From: CAVUOA01 sp963742955
Lineage (GTDB): Bacteria > Bacteroidota > Ignavibacteria > Tepidaquicellales > OLB5
Assembly: GCA_963742955.1 (NCBI GenBank)
Contig: CAVUOA010000008.1
Coordinates: 1,240,001-1,304,000 of the forward strand
Length of the DNA: 64,000 nt
Direction of reading: 5' to 3'
Positions within the stretch are counted from its first letter, which is position 1; every line of letters begins with the position of its first letter. The notes below the pieces were generated by a model. The model saw only the letters and a program-made list of their open reading frames with translations. It had not been told where the DNA came from and did not search any database. This document shows, piece by piece, positions 19,016 through 26,379 of the stretch. A program made the translations under genes and the position numbers.

Positions 19016-19410
19016 TACCTGTATTTTCCTTTCATATCTTTAAAAACAGGCATGTAATCGTAGGAGGGATAAAACTCGGTTGAAAACGCGCCCCATGCAG
19101 CGCTCTCGACAGCTGCGTTAAGCTCGCTTAGCTTAGAGGCAGGAATTTTAACAGTGATAATCTGTCCTGTTCCCATAACTACATACCAGGAAATAACTTC
19201 AGCGTCTTCGGGAGGGAATACTTTCCAAAAACCGTTTTCGAGCATCTGCTGCTGTATTTCGGTTACGCTCATATCCTGGTTAGGTCTAAGGATAATTGTT
19301 ATCATTATTTTGTTTGAGTCGGTTGCCGTTGAGTCTTTCGGACTCTGCGCAAACAATGCTCCGCCTGCCAGCACGGCGGATAATAACCAGGTGAAAATAT
19401 ATTGATTCAT
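19015..19410 (-). CDS. small exported protein, hypothetical
   Basis: 131 residues with a signal peptide (FTWLLSAVLAGGALFAQ, cleavage near residue 22). The mature part contains IMITIILRPNQDMSVTEIQQ and a C-terminal region rich in Trp and Tyr (WGAFSTEFYPSYDY). The size and the alternation of strands and helices suggest a small alpha/beta domain, perhaps ferredoxin-like, but no family is recognised. It overlaps the DinB gene after it and is probably co-transcribed with it. Confidence 0.6.
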   Translation of the reverse strand: MNQYIFTWLLSAVLAGGALFAQSPKDSTATDSNKIMITIILRPNQDMSVTEIQQQMLENGFWKVFPPEDAEVISWYVVMGTGQIITVKIPASKLSELNAAVESAAWGAFSTEFYPSYDYMPVFKDMKGKYR

Positions 19411-19496
19411 AATCTTGATATTATTTGGCTTAGTTAAAATTATAAAATCAATGAAATGTTGAAAAGTTCCTGTAATTTTAACTGCCCTAAGGCTGA

Positions 19497-19637
19497 CTAG
19501 GGTTTTGAGCTTTTATTTTCATACTTGCTCACTATTTCCCGGTTTTTAATTTCATCTTTCTTAATTGCGCGGTATATCAAATAGCCGAGAACAATGGGAA
19601 CAAGCAGCGCGAATATGTAAACTGCGGTAATTGCCAT
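19497..19637 (-). CDS. 46-residue single-pass membrane protein
   Basis: A minus-strand ORF from ATG (19635-19637) to TAG (19497-19499): MAITAVYIFALLVPIVLGYL followed by IYRAIKKDEIKNREIVSKYE and NKSSKP. A hydrophobic helix at the N-terminus is followed by a basic, charged tail on the cytosolic side. Codon use looks coding-like and the helix-then-KKD arrangement is typical of small membrane proteins of respiratory or transport systems. No family is recognised and no strong ribosome-binding site is seen. Confidence 0.45.
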   Translation of the reverse strand: MAITAVYIFALLVPIVLGYLIYRAIKKDEIKNREIVSKYENKSSKP

Positions 19638-19712
19638 GCGCGTAATTTAATGTTTTATTCCGATAAGTGTTGTGGAAAAATGAGGAAAGTATCGTTTTAT
19701 AGCCGACTGTCT

Positions 19713-19764
19713 CCCTGAACTTGTTTCAGGGTCTCATTTTTTAGATGCTGAAACAAGTTCAGCA
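19713..19764. repeat. two intergenic inverted repeats, ctgaa...ttcag type
   Basis: ccctgaacttgtttcaggg (19713-19731) and tgctgaaacaagttcagca (19746-19764) are arm-loop-arm repeats with 7-nt arms and 5-nt loops. A nearly identical unit (tgctgaaacaggttcagca) lies at 51543-51561. This word (GTCATGCTGAACTTGTTTCAGCA) is one I recognise as a widespread intergenic repeat in Bacteroidota-like genomes; its function is not known. Confidence 0.7.
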
Positions 19765-19860
19765 TGACAATAATTAAATAAATTCCTTAAAAATACTGTT
19801 TTTTATCCCTTCCCATTCGGGTTTTAGTATGCTGTAATAAACGCTGTCACGTCTTCTGCC

Positions 19861-20358
19861 TCAGGGCATAAGCATGTGTCCTCTCAGCACACCGTCACGT
19901 TTAGCCCCGATTTTCTCCATAGCGCGCTGTGAACGTGTGTTAAGCACATCGGTTTTGAATTCCACCCTGTAGAAATCAAGCGTTTCAAACGCATACTTCA
20001 GCAGAAGAAACTTGCACGCTTTATTAAGTCCCGTACCGCGGAAATCTTTTCCGAGCCATGTCCACCCGATTTCAACCCTGCCGTCGTTTACGGATATATT
20101 GGCAAAGCTTGTGCTTCCTGCAATTCTGCCGGATTGTTTATCTAAAATAATAAACGGGTAACGGAATTCCCGCTTACGGTCATTTAATGCAGTGGTGATG
20201 TAGGCTTTTAAATCATCTTCATTGCTTATAGCGCTTGTTGTTAAGCGCCATATTTCAGGCTCGAATGCAATTTCGCTTAATCCCGGCAAATCGCTTTCCT
20301 GCATGGGCTTAAGAAGGGCTGTGTTGTTTTCTAATATTATGTTTTGGGTGAAGAACAT
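19861..20358 (-). CDS. GNAT N-acetyltransferase (RimJ/RimL-like), cut by UGA
   Basis: The ATG at 20358 gives MFFTQNIILENNTALLKPM and a GNAT core: ISVNDGRVEIGWTWLGKDFR and GTGLNKACKFLLLKYAFETL with the acetyl-CoA loop, then NTRSQRAMEKIGAKRDGVLR. A TGA (19861-19863) ends the reading at GHMLMP. The same frame continues for 28 codons with GRRRDSVYYSILKPEWEGI, the usual end of this family, to a TAA at 19774. So the gene has lost about 28 residues through a nonsense change, or carries a sequencing error. A GTG at 20385 is an alternative start. Substrate unknown. Confidence 0.75.
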   Translation of the reverse strand: MFFTQNIILENNTALLKPMQESDLPGLSEIAFEPEIWRLTTSAISNEDDLKAYITTALNDRKREFRYPFIILDKQSGRIAGSTSFANISVNDGRVEIGWTWLGKDFRGTGLNKACKFLLLKYAFETLDFYRVEFKTDVLNTRSQRAMEKIGAKRDGVLRGHMLMP

Positions 20359-20468
20359 AAAAATCTGTTTATTTTGTATCTGCACTAAATGCTACCAAAC
20401 CGGAGTTTGGGAACAAGTAAATAAAATTAAATAAAAGTAATTCGTAATTTATAATTCGTAATTAGTAA

Positions 20469-21539
20469 TTATTCCTCCGAAGACAGCTTATCTGCCCTGT
20501 CTGCTATTTTCAGTTTCGCAATCAGCTCGTCCAAATCGCCGTCTATTATTTGAGAGAGGTTATATAGTGTAAGTCCTATTCTATGGTCAGTAACCCGGTT
20601 CTGGGGAAAGTTGTAGGTGCGGATTTTATCGCTTCTGTCACCGCTGCCTACCATTGCTTTGCGTTTATCGGAAACAGCTTTATCCTGTCTTTCGATTTCC
20701 GCTTCAAGCAAGCGTGAGCGTAAAATTTTCATTGCCTTTTGCTTATTCTTAAGCTGAGAGCGTTCATCCTGGCATGTAACAACAACGCCGGTAGGAATGT
20801 GAGTGATGCGGATAGCAGTTTCAACTTTGTTAACGTTCTGCCCGCCTGCTCCGCCTGAACGGTACACATCAATTTTTAAATCATTGGTATTAATATCAAC
20901 ATCAACTTCTTCGGCTTCCGGCAGTACCGCAACAGATGCGGCGGATGTATGCACCCTGCCCTGCGCTTCGGTCAATGGTACGCGCTGTACACGGTGGACG
21001 CCGCTTTCATATTTCAGCGTGCCGTAAACATCTTTCCCGCTGACTTCTGCAACCACTTCTTTCAGCCCGCCGAGTCCCGATGATTCATTGAACGTAATTA
21101 AATCAAGTTTCCAGCCCACGCGCTCGAAGTATCTTGTGTACATTCGGTATAAGTCAGCAGCAAAGAGCGCAGCTTCATCGCCGCCGGTTCCGGCGCGGAT
21201 TTCAAGTATTGCGTTCTTTTCATCGTTCGGGTCTTTGGGTACCAGGAGTTCTTTCAGGTCAGCTTCAAGCTTTGTAATTTTCTGTTCCAGTTCCTCGGCT
21301 TCGGCTCTTGCAAGCTCTTTCATATCCTGGTCATTGGTTTCGTAAAGAAGCTGTTTGTTTTTTTCAATGCTTTCCCTTAAGCGGTTGTACTCATCGTAAG
21401 AGTTTACAATTTCTGTAAGGCTTGCGTATTCCTTTGAGAGCTTTATAAACTCTTTCTGGTCTTTCATTGCATCGGGCTTATTGAGAAGCTCTGCTATCTC
21501 GTTATACCTTTGCTTTACTTTTTCAAGTCTATCAAACAT
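20469..21539 (-). CDS. prfA: peptide chain release factor 1
   Basis: 356 residues with the full RF1 layout. The GGQ loop lies in YRSGGAGGQNVNKVETAIR (about residue 230) and triggers peptidyl-tRNA hydrolysis. The stop-codon reader motif PxT is present as PLT in RVQRVPLTEAQGRVHTSAAS; RF2 would carry SPF, so this reads UAA/UAG. Length is typical (about 355-360). A promoter-like TATTTTTG box with a TTG 20 bases further out lies just upstream. It stands alone in its transcription unit. Confidence 0.97.
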   Translation of the reverse strand: MFDRLEKVKQRYNEIAELLNKPDAMKDQKEFIKLSKEYASLTEIVNSYDEYNRLRESIEKNKQLLYETNDQDMKELARAEAEELEQKITKLEADLKELLVPKDPNDEKNAILEIRAGTGGDEAALFAADLYRMYTRYFERVGWKLDLITFNESSGLGGLKEVVAEVSGKDVYGTLKYESGVHRVQRVPLTEAQGRVHTSAASVAVLPEAEEVDVDINTNDLKIDVYRSGGAGGQNVNKVETAIRITHIPTGVVVTCQDERSQLKNKQKAMKILRSRLLEAEIERQDKAVSDKRKAMVGSGDRSDKIRTYNFPQNRVTDHRIGLTLYNLSQIIDGDLDELIAKLKIADRADKLSSEE

Positions 21540-21577
21540 TTTTTAACTAAAATTTCTGAAATTACATCAATTATTTT

Positions 21578-21608
21578 CAAAAATACTTTATTTAGCTTCA
21601 ACAATCAA
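21578..21608 (-). promoter_or_regulatory. Bacteroidota-type promoter for prfA
   Basis: On the minus strand TTG (21606-21608) is followed by a 20-base spacer and TATTTTTG (21578-21585), matching TTG-N19-21-TAnnTTTG. The ATG of prfA is at 21539. Confidence 0.5.
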
Positions 21609-21679
21609 TTTAGTTGCAGACCATAGTTTTAAAACTGCCGCTAAGACACAAAGGCACAAAGAATATATGTTTCATGGTT

Positions 21680-21860
21680 CCCCCCCCTTACGGCAGAGGG
21701 GGATGGGAGGTGAGGATAAAAAGTGGAAAATATTTCATCAGCATCTATTTAAATTTCCCGGCAGGTCAAACGCATGCGTTTGACTGTCAAAGGCGTGCCT
21801 TTGACCTGCTATGACGAAATTACATTTCGCGGTGAAATGTATCTTCGCATACAAGCTGTT
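21680..21860. repeat. intergenic cluster of palindromes
   Basis: The 545-base gap before the ATP-grasp genes holds a G/C-rich repeat (ccccccctta...gagggggatgggaggtgagg, 21680-21713) and a nested set at 21761-21830. That set has gtcaaacgcatgcgtttgac (perfect, 21765-21784) and gtcaaaggcgtgcctttgac (one central mismatch, 21786-21805), both inside outer arms gcaggtcaaa / tttgacctgc. Next comes cgaaat-tac-atttcg (21815-21829), a triplet-loop palindrome. No gene is seen. The promoter of the next operon lies at 22042. Confidence 0.7.
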
Positions 21861-22041
21861 TTCCAAACATAAAACGGGATGCATACCCATTCTTTATCAT
21901 CATAGTACTCTCACTATGAAAAAAAATATTTTTATCGCCAGCACATCATCAACTTTCTTCAATAAAATTTTTAAATGAGCTCTTAACAAAAGTTACCGGT
22001 GTGTTAAGAAAAAATATTTTTCAAAATAATTGTAAAAACTA

Positions 22042-22071
22042 TTGACAATGACTGTTATAATGTTATATTTG
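22042..22071 (+). promoter_or_regulatory. Bacteroidota-type promoter for the ATP-grasp/KamA cluster
   Basis: TTG (22042-22044), a 19-base spacer and TATATTTG (22064-22071) match the Bacteroidota consensus closely. The ATG at 22086 lies only 14 bases past the -7 box, so the transcript would have a very short leader of about 5-9 bases and no ribosome-binding site. Confidence 0.75.
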
Positions 22072-22085
22072 CACAAATATTTTTT

Positions 22086-23201
22086 ATGAGAGTTGGATTA
22101 ACTTTCAATGTTAAGAAAGTGACTGCCGTTGAACTTGTGGATGCACAGTCAAATGGCAGCGAAGTAAAAAGATTCTTTGACAATAATCTTGTTCAGAATT
22201 ATTCTCACCGTCTTTCCGATAAGTATGCGGAGTGGGACGATGAAGAAACGATTGAAGCCGTTAAAGCAGCAATCGAAAAAGCAGGACATGAAGTTGTTTT
22301 AATCGAAGCGGATGAAACTGCATTCGATATGCTGAAGTCAGAGAGGCCCGATATTGTTTTCAACATGGCCGAGGGATACGGCGGCTCCGCGCGTGAGAGT
22401 TATATTCCGGCGATGCTTGAAATGCTGGGTATTCCATATACTGCAAGCGACCCGGTTACAATAGGCATTTGCCACGATAAATCGAGGTGCAAAGAAGTTC
22501 TTTCTTATTACAACGTTCCGACTCCGTCATTCTTCATCACCGATTCCGCAGTAAATGGCAATCCGAAGGTAAAATTCCCAAGTTTTGTAAAACCGCTGCA
22601 TGAGGGTTCCTCAAAAGGAATCTATAATTCAAGTTTGGTTAAAACCAGGCGTGAGTTAAATAAAGAGATTTCAAGGATTAAGAATGATTACAACCAGCCC
22701 TCTATTATAGAGGATTATCTTGAAGGCAGAGAGTTTACTGTAGCCCTGCTCGGTAACGGTGAAAAAACAAGAGTTTTGCCGATTGTTGAAATTAACCTCG
22801 CATGCGTTCCCGAGGGATTTAACAGCATATATTCATACGAGGTTAAGTGGTTCTTTGATACAAGAGAAAATAAGCTCGATATATTTACCTGTCCCGCTAA
22901 AATCAGCGCAAAACTGCGTAAAAAAATCGAGAAGATTTGCCTTGATGCATTTAAAGTACTGAGAATTAAGGATTGGGCAAGATTTGATGTAAGATGTGAC
23001 AAAAATGAAAATCCCTATATAATAGAGATAAACCCCTTGCCGGGAATTTTGCCGAATCCCGATGATAATTCATGTTTCCCCAAGGCAGCCCGCGAAGTGG
23101 GTATAGATTATGACAATTTGATTCAAACTGTGCTTAACCAGGCAATAGAGAGATATAATTTGAAAAAACGTCCGCATCAGCTAAGGATTAGGATAGCTTA
23201 A
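22086..23201 (+). CDS. ATP-grasp ligase, D-Ala-D-Ala ligase-like (first of pair)
   Basis: 371 residues with the D-alanine-D-alanine ligase fold. ATP-grasp features: the lysine-strand KFPSFVKPLHEGSSKGIYN with its Gly/Ser loop, SIIEDYLEGREFTVALLG (adenine and ribose side), and the metal site RFDVRCDKNENPYIIEINPL, where D, E and N hold Mg2+. The N-terminal third has DIVFNMAEGYGGSARESYIP, the Ddl-type first substrate domain. Ddl itself is normally a single gene near mur/ftsZ, and none is here. Such ligases form amide bonds between amino acids or peptides. The next gene, 5 bases downstream, is a second ATP-grasp. Substrate unknown. Confidence 0.85.
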   Translation: MRVGLTFNVKKVTAVELVDAQSNGSEVKRFFDNNLVQNYSHRLSDKYAEWDDEETIEAVKAAIEKAGHEVVLIEADETAFDMLKSERPDIVFNMAEGYGGSARESYIPAMLEMLGIPYTASDPVTIGICHDKSRCKEVLSYYNVPTPSFFITDSAVNGNPKVKFPSFVKPLHEGSSKGIYNSSLVKTRRELNKEISRIKNDYNQPSIIEDYLEGREFTVALLGNGEKTRVLPIVEINLACVPEGFNSIYSYEVKWFFDTRENKLDIFTCPAKISAKLRKKIEKICLDAFKVLRIKDWARFDVRCDKNENPYIIEINPLPGILPNPDDNSCFPKAAREVGIDYDNLIQTVLNQAIERYNLKKRPHQLRIRIA

Positions 23202-23206
23202 GATAT

Positions 23207-24277
23207 ATGAACAAAAAACTGAACATATCAATAATTTTTAATGACCCCACGCAGTATGCCCAGGGTCCGATATATGATACCGACCATGTCGATATAGATT
23301 CCCTGCCTGATGCTATTGATATGAGCGAGTACGGGGTACTTGATGAAGTCAAATCTGTCGAGCGCGCGTTAATGCCGCTTGAACATAATACGAAGATTGT
23401 TCCTTTTGCGCTGGATATTACAAAGCTCATTGATGAGCTGAAAGAAAACAGGCCTGATATAATTTTTAACTTATGCGAAAGCGTCGATGGCGACCCAACA
23501 CAGGAGATGAACATCGCTGGATTGTATGAGCTGTTGAAAATTCCGTACACGGGATGCAGAGCGTTTACACTTGGACTTGCTCTTAACAAGCCGCTTGTGA
23601 AACAGATTTTAAATCAGAACGGGATTCCTACAGCAAAACATTTTGTTACAGATAACTCAAACAGGATTCATATCAACGGGCATAAGTTTCCGATGATAGT
23701 GAAACCTTCGAGAGAAGATGCAAGCATAGGCATAACCAATGAAGCTGTAGTTACAAACGCAGCGGATTTGAAAAAAAGAGTTGAATACGTTCTTGAAGAA
23801 CATAAACAGCCGGCGCTGGTTGAAGAGTTTATAGACGGAAGAGAAATTAATGTTTCGGTTGTAGGCAATGATGAGCTGATAGTATTCCCGATTTCGGAAA
23901 TAGATTTCTCGCTTCTGCCGGATGATTATCCGAAGATAATCAGCTATAACTCAAAGTGGATGTATAAAACAGTTGAGTTTGCCGGCACAAAGGCAGTTTG
24001 CCCGGCGCAGAACCTGACGGAAGCCGAAACAAGAACAATACAGGAAACAGCAAAGAAAGTTTACCGCCTGTTAGGCGCGGCTGATTACGCAAGAGTAGAT
24101 ATGCGTTTCAAAGACGGGGTGCCTTATGTGCTTGAGCTTAACCCCAATCCCGATATCGCTTCCGATGTTCCGGAGGATACGGGCTTCACACGCAGCGCAA
24201 AAGCTCACGGCTGGGAATATGAGTACCTGATTCAGCAGGTTATAAAGTACGCGCTGAAAAGATGGAATGTAAATTAG
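23207..24277 (+). CDS. ATP-grasp ligase, D-Ala-D-Ala ligase-like (second of pair)
   Basis: 356 residues, same fold as the preceding enzyme but clearly diverged. The nucleotide site shows KFPMIVKPSREDASIGITNE (the first paralog has HEGSSKG here), PALVEEFIDGREINVSVVG and the metal-binding end YARVDMRFKDGVPYVLELNP. The substrate region has NLCESVDGDPTQEMNIAGLY. Two different loops at the ATP phosphates suggest two different substrates or steps. Only 5 bases separate it from the first gene, so the pair is translated together. It likely joins an amino acid or peptide using ATP. Confidence 0.85.
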   Translation: MNKKLNISIIFNDPTQYAQGPIYDTDHVDIDSLPDAIDMSEYGVLDEVKSVERALMPLEHNTKIVPFALDITKLIDELKENRPDIIFNLCESVDGDPTQEMNIAGLYELLKIPYTGCRAFTLGLALNKPLVKQILNQNGIPTAKHFVTDNSNRIHINGHKFPMIVKPSREDASIGITNEAVVTNAADLKKRVEYVLEEHKQPALVEEFIDGREINVSVVGNDELIVFPISEIDFSLLPDDYPKIISYNSKWMYKTVEFAGTKAVCPAQNLTEAETRTIQETAKKVYRLLGAADYARVDMRFKDGVPYVLELNPNPDIASDVPEDTGFTRSAKAHGWEYEYLIQQVIKYALKRWNVN

Positions 24278-24289
24278 TTAATAAAGTCT

Positions 24290-24375
24290 ATAAAAGTTTG
24301 TAAAGTAAAAATACTGTTGACCTTATAACTTTAAGAACTTTATAAACTTTAAGAACCGTAAGAACCTTATGAACT
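24290..24375. repeat. degenerate taagaac / aactttataaacttt repeats
   Basis: This A/T-rich stretch between the second ATP-grasp gene and the GNAT contains several imperfect copies of the word actttaagaac and its relatives (aactttaagaactttataaa; ctttaagaaccgtaagaacc). The units overlap and drift in spacing, which suggests slippage rather than insertion. Confidence 0.55.
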
Positions 24376-24380
24376 AAGCA

Positions 24381-24953
24381 ATGATTAGAAAACTGACAAA
24401 ACAAGACAGAGACGTTCTTAAAAAAATACTGGCTGATACGAATCATTTTAATGAAGAAGAGATTAATGTTGCAATGGAGCTTATTGACCTGCACATTAAT
24501 GATGCGAACCAGAAAGACTACATAGTTAATGTTTTCGCTGATGATGACAAAACAGCGGGTTATATCTGCTACGGCAGAAGACCGCTTACCGAAGGAACTT
24601 ATGATTTATACTGGATTGCGGTTGACCCCAATATCCACGGCAAAGGAATCGGCAGAAAACTGGTTGAATTTATGGAAGAAGATGTTAAAAAGCTCGGGGG
24701 CTCATTGATTCTGATTGAAACAAGCGGTAAAGCCGAATATGAAGGTGAAAGGATGTTTTATATAAAGGTTGGATATGACGTTCAGACAGTTATAAAAGAT
24801 TTTTACAGAAAAGGTGATGATTTATTCATCTACCGTAAATACTATACAAGTTTAAAAAGTCCCTTAATTGGGTGTTTTCATAACAATATAGGAGTAATAA
24901 AACTTTATGGAACTCTGGCAGCAGCTGCTCAGACAAAGCGTAAGTACCGTTGA
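24381..24953 (+). CDS. GNAT acetyltransferase within the ATP-grasp/KamA cluster
   Basis: 190 residues. A normal GNAT core runs from MIRKLTKQDRDVLKKIL to FIYRKY: GTYDLYWIAVDPNIHGKGIG followed by RKLVEFMEEDV is the acetyl-CoA loop (motif A), and the next strand is GGSLILIETSGKAEY. The last 35 residues (TSLKSPLIGCFHNNIG and beyond) are not GNAT-like and overlap the next gene by 47 bases, so the true end may be nearer 24845 if a stop was lost. Acetyltransferases next to lysine 2,3-aminomutase can act on beta-lysine, as AblB does in archaea, but this one is shorter than AblB. Acceptor unknown. Confidence 0.8.
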   Translation: MIRKLTKQDRDVLKKILADTNHFNEEEINVAMELIDLHINDANQKDYIVNVFADDDKTAGYICYGRRPLTEGTYDLYWIAVDPNIHGKGIGRKLVEFMEEDVKKLGGSLILIETSGKAEYEGERMFYIKVGYDVQTVIKDFYRKGDDLFIYRKYYTSLKSPLIGCFHNNIGVIKLYGTLAAAAQTKRKYR

Positions 24954-26043
24954 CCAGTTAGTAGAAAAATTTAATCTGGAAAGAGGAGTAGCCCAAAGGC
25001 TCGAAGACTTCTTCCAGGCGAGAATTAACCCGTATTATCTAAGCTTAATACAGTACCCGGGTGACCCCATCTGGCTCCAGTGCGTCCCTGACGCCGTTGA
25101 GCTTGATGATGTGGATGCGCCTGAAGACCCTCTGCACGAGGATGATATGAGTCCGGTACCCAACATTACTCACCGTTACCCCGACAGGGTGTTGTTCTTA
25201 ACAACAAGCCAGTGCGGGCTGTACTGCAGGTTCTGCACAAGGAAGAGAAAAGTTGGTGACTCAAGTAAAATTAATATGAAAGAGCTTGAGTCTGCGTTTA
25301 AGTATATAGAAGACCACCCGGAAATAAATGACGTTATACTTTCCGGCGGTGACCCTCTTATGCTTACCGATGCAATGCTTGAGAAAATATTGAAACGTCT
25401 CAGGGCAATTCCCCACATACAGATTATAAGGCTGGGAACAAAAATGCCGTGCGTTCTTCCCCAGAGAATAACGCCGGAGCTTTGCACAATGCTGAAGAAG
25501 TATCACCCGATATATGTGAATACTCACTTCAATCATCCGTGGGAAATAACCGACGAGAGTAAAAAAGCCTGCGGTATGCTGGCTGACGCCGGATGCCCCG
25601 TAGGCAACCAGACTGTTCTGCTTAAAGGTGTTAACGATAACCCCGAAGTTATGAAAGAATTGATGAAAAAACTGCTTGCTATGCGTGTAAGACCTTATTA
25701 CATATACCAGGCAGACCTTACCAAAGGAGCTAACCATTTCCGCACACCTATTGACGTGGGACTGGAAATAATGGATAAATTGCGGGGACATATTTCAGGC
25801 TTAGCGGTGCCGCAGTTTGTTATTGATGCGCCCGGCGGCGGAGGCAAAATTCCTCTGTTACCCGATTACGTTCTCTCGCGGGATAAAGACAGGATTATAC
25901 TGCGCAACTTCCGCAACGAAGTATACGAATATCCCGACGTTCAGGAGCCGCATCCGGTGCTCAAGAACGGCAAGAGCATTGAATCTCGCCCGCTGAAGAA
26001 GAAGCAGAAGAAAATCCGCCTGCCCGTTTTGCAGGAAGGATAA
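24907..26043 (+). CDS. KamA-family radical SAM lysine 2,3-aminomutase
   Basis: 378 residues. The radical-SAM cluster motif is C103-GLY-C107-RF-C110, followed by SGGDP at 146-150. The PLP-binding lysine is K240 in NQTVLLKGVND. The two acidic residues that read the side-chain amine of lysine in Clostridium lysine 2,3-aminomutase (D293 and D330) correspond to D270 (YQADLTKG) and D307 (VIDAPGGGGK) here, which favours L-lysine over glutamate as substrate. Product would be beta-lysine. Shine-Dalgarno aggag at 24889-24893 fits the ATG at 24907. The clustered GNAT and two ATP-grasp ligases suggest that beta-lysine is further modified. Confidence 0.9.
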   Translation: MELWQQLLRQSVSTVDQLVEKFNLERGVAQRLEDFFQARINPYYLSLIQYPGDPIWLQCVPDAVELDDVDAPEDPLHEDDMSPVPNITHRYPDRVLFLTTSQCGLYCRFCTRKRKVGDSSKINMKELESAFKYIEDHPEINDVILSGGDPLMLTDAMLEKILKRLRAIPHIQIIRLGTKMPCVLPQRITPELCTMLKKYHPIYVNTHFNHPWEITDESKKACGMLADAGCPVGNQTVLLKGVNDNPEVMKELMKKLLAMRVRPYYIYQADLTKGANHFRTPIDVGLEIMDKLRGHISGLAVPQFVIDAPGGGGKIPLLPDYVLSRDKDRIILRNFRNEVYEYPDVQEPHPVLKNGKSIESRPLKKKQKKIRLPVLQEG

Positions 26044-26083
26044 AAAATAGAAAAAATATTTTTTCTGCAGAGAAAAATTTAAT

Positions 26084-26121
26084 GCCCCGTAAACGCATTG
26101 TTTTCGGGGCTTTATTATTTT
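26084..26121 (+). terminator. terminator after kamA
   Basis: Stem gccccg (26084-26089) / cggggc (26105-26110) followed by tttattatttt, 40 bases after the KamA stop codon. Confidence 0.65.
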
Positions 26122-26198
26122 GTCAAGAGTTTTTGAAAATTTTTTTCTCCCCGTTAGTTTGCATTTATACTTTCGTTGTGTTAATTTTGAATCTAACA

Positions 26199-26219
26199 GC
26201 CTGCCTGCTGCAGGCAGGC
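26199..26219. repeat. triplet-loop palindrome gcctgcctg-ctg-caggcaggc
   Basis: Nine-nt perfect arms with loop ctg. The same core occurs at 30113-30131, and an interrupted version lies at about 50813-50850. It lies in the 336-base gap between kamA and nrdJ. Confidence 0.7.
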
Positions 26220-26290
26220 ATTACTGAAAATTTTCCAGGCTCCGTAATTGAAAGACTCCCAAAAGAAATTGAAACATAAATAGATTTTTT

Positions 26291-26336
26291 ATACTTAAGA
26301 AGTATTAGCATGAGGGGAACTTGCTAATACTTTTTT
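26291..26336 (+). promoter_or_regulatory. possible attenuator before nrdJ
   Basis: A terminator-type hairpin (11-bp stem, 26300-26310 with 26322-26332, loop tgaggggaact) is followed by tttttt. Its left arm overlaps a second small hairpin, atactt-aag-aagtat (26291-26305), so the two cannot form at once. The nrdJ start lies 44 bases downstream. This is the layout of a terminator/antiterminator switch. I do not see a cobalamin riboswitch core, so the signal is unknown; it could also be a plain terminator for upstream transcription. Confidence 0.45.
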
Positions 26337-26379
26337 AACATTTAATTAATGAGTAGTAAATTATTAATGGTTATATGAA

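Noticed and set aside
19861..19863. Recoded UGA (selenocysteine or alternative code)
   Set aside because: UGA is used as an ordinary stop in other genes here and the position is Asp in the family. No SECIS-like hairpin is seen at the site.
22042..22065. TTGACA/TATAAT promoter of the E. coli type
   Set aside because: TTGACA and TATAAT are present but only 8 bases apart; the TTG-N19-TATATTTG reading fits the phylum consensus.
26082..26279. 65-codon ORF after kamA
   Set aside because: It begins inside the kamA terminator and reads through the gcctgcctg palindrome; no ribosome-binding site or family resemblance.
26044..26379. Cobalamin riboswitch before nrdJ
   Set aside because: I searched the gap for the conserved B12-box core and multi-helix layout and did not find them; only the two overlapping hairpins are present.
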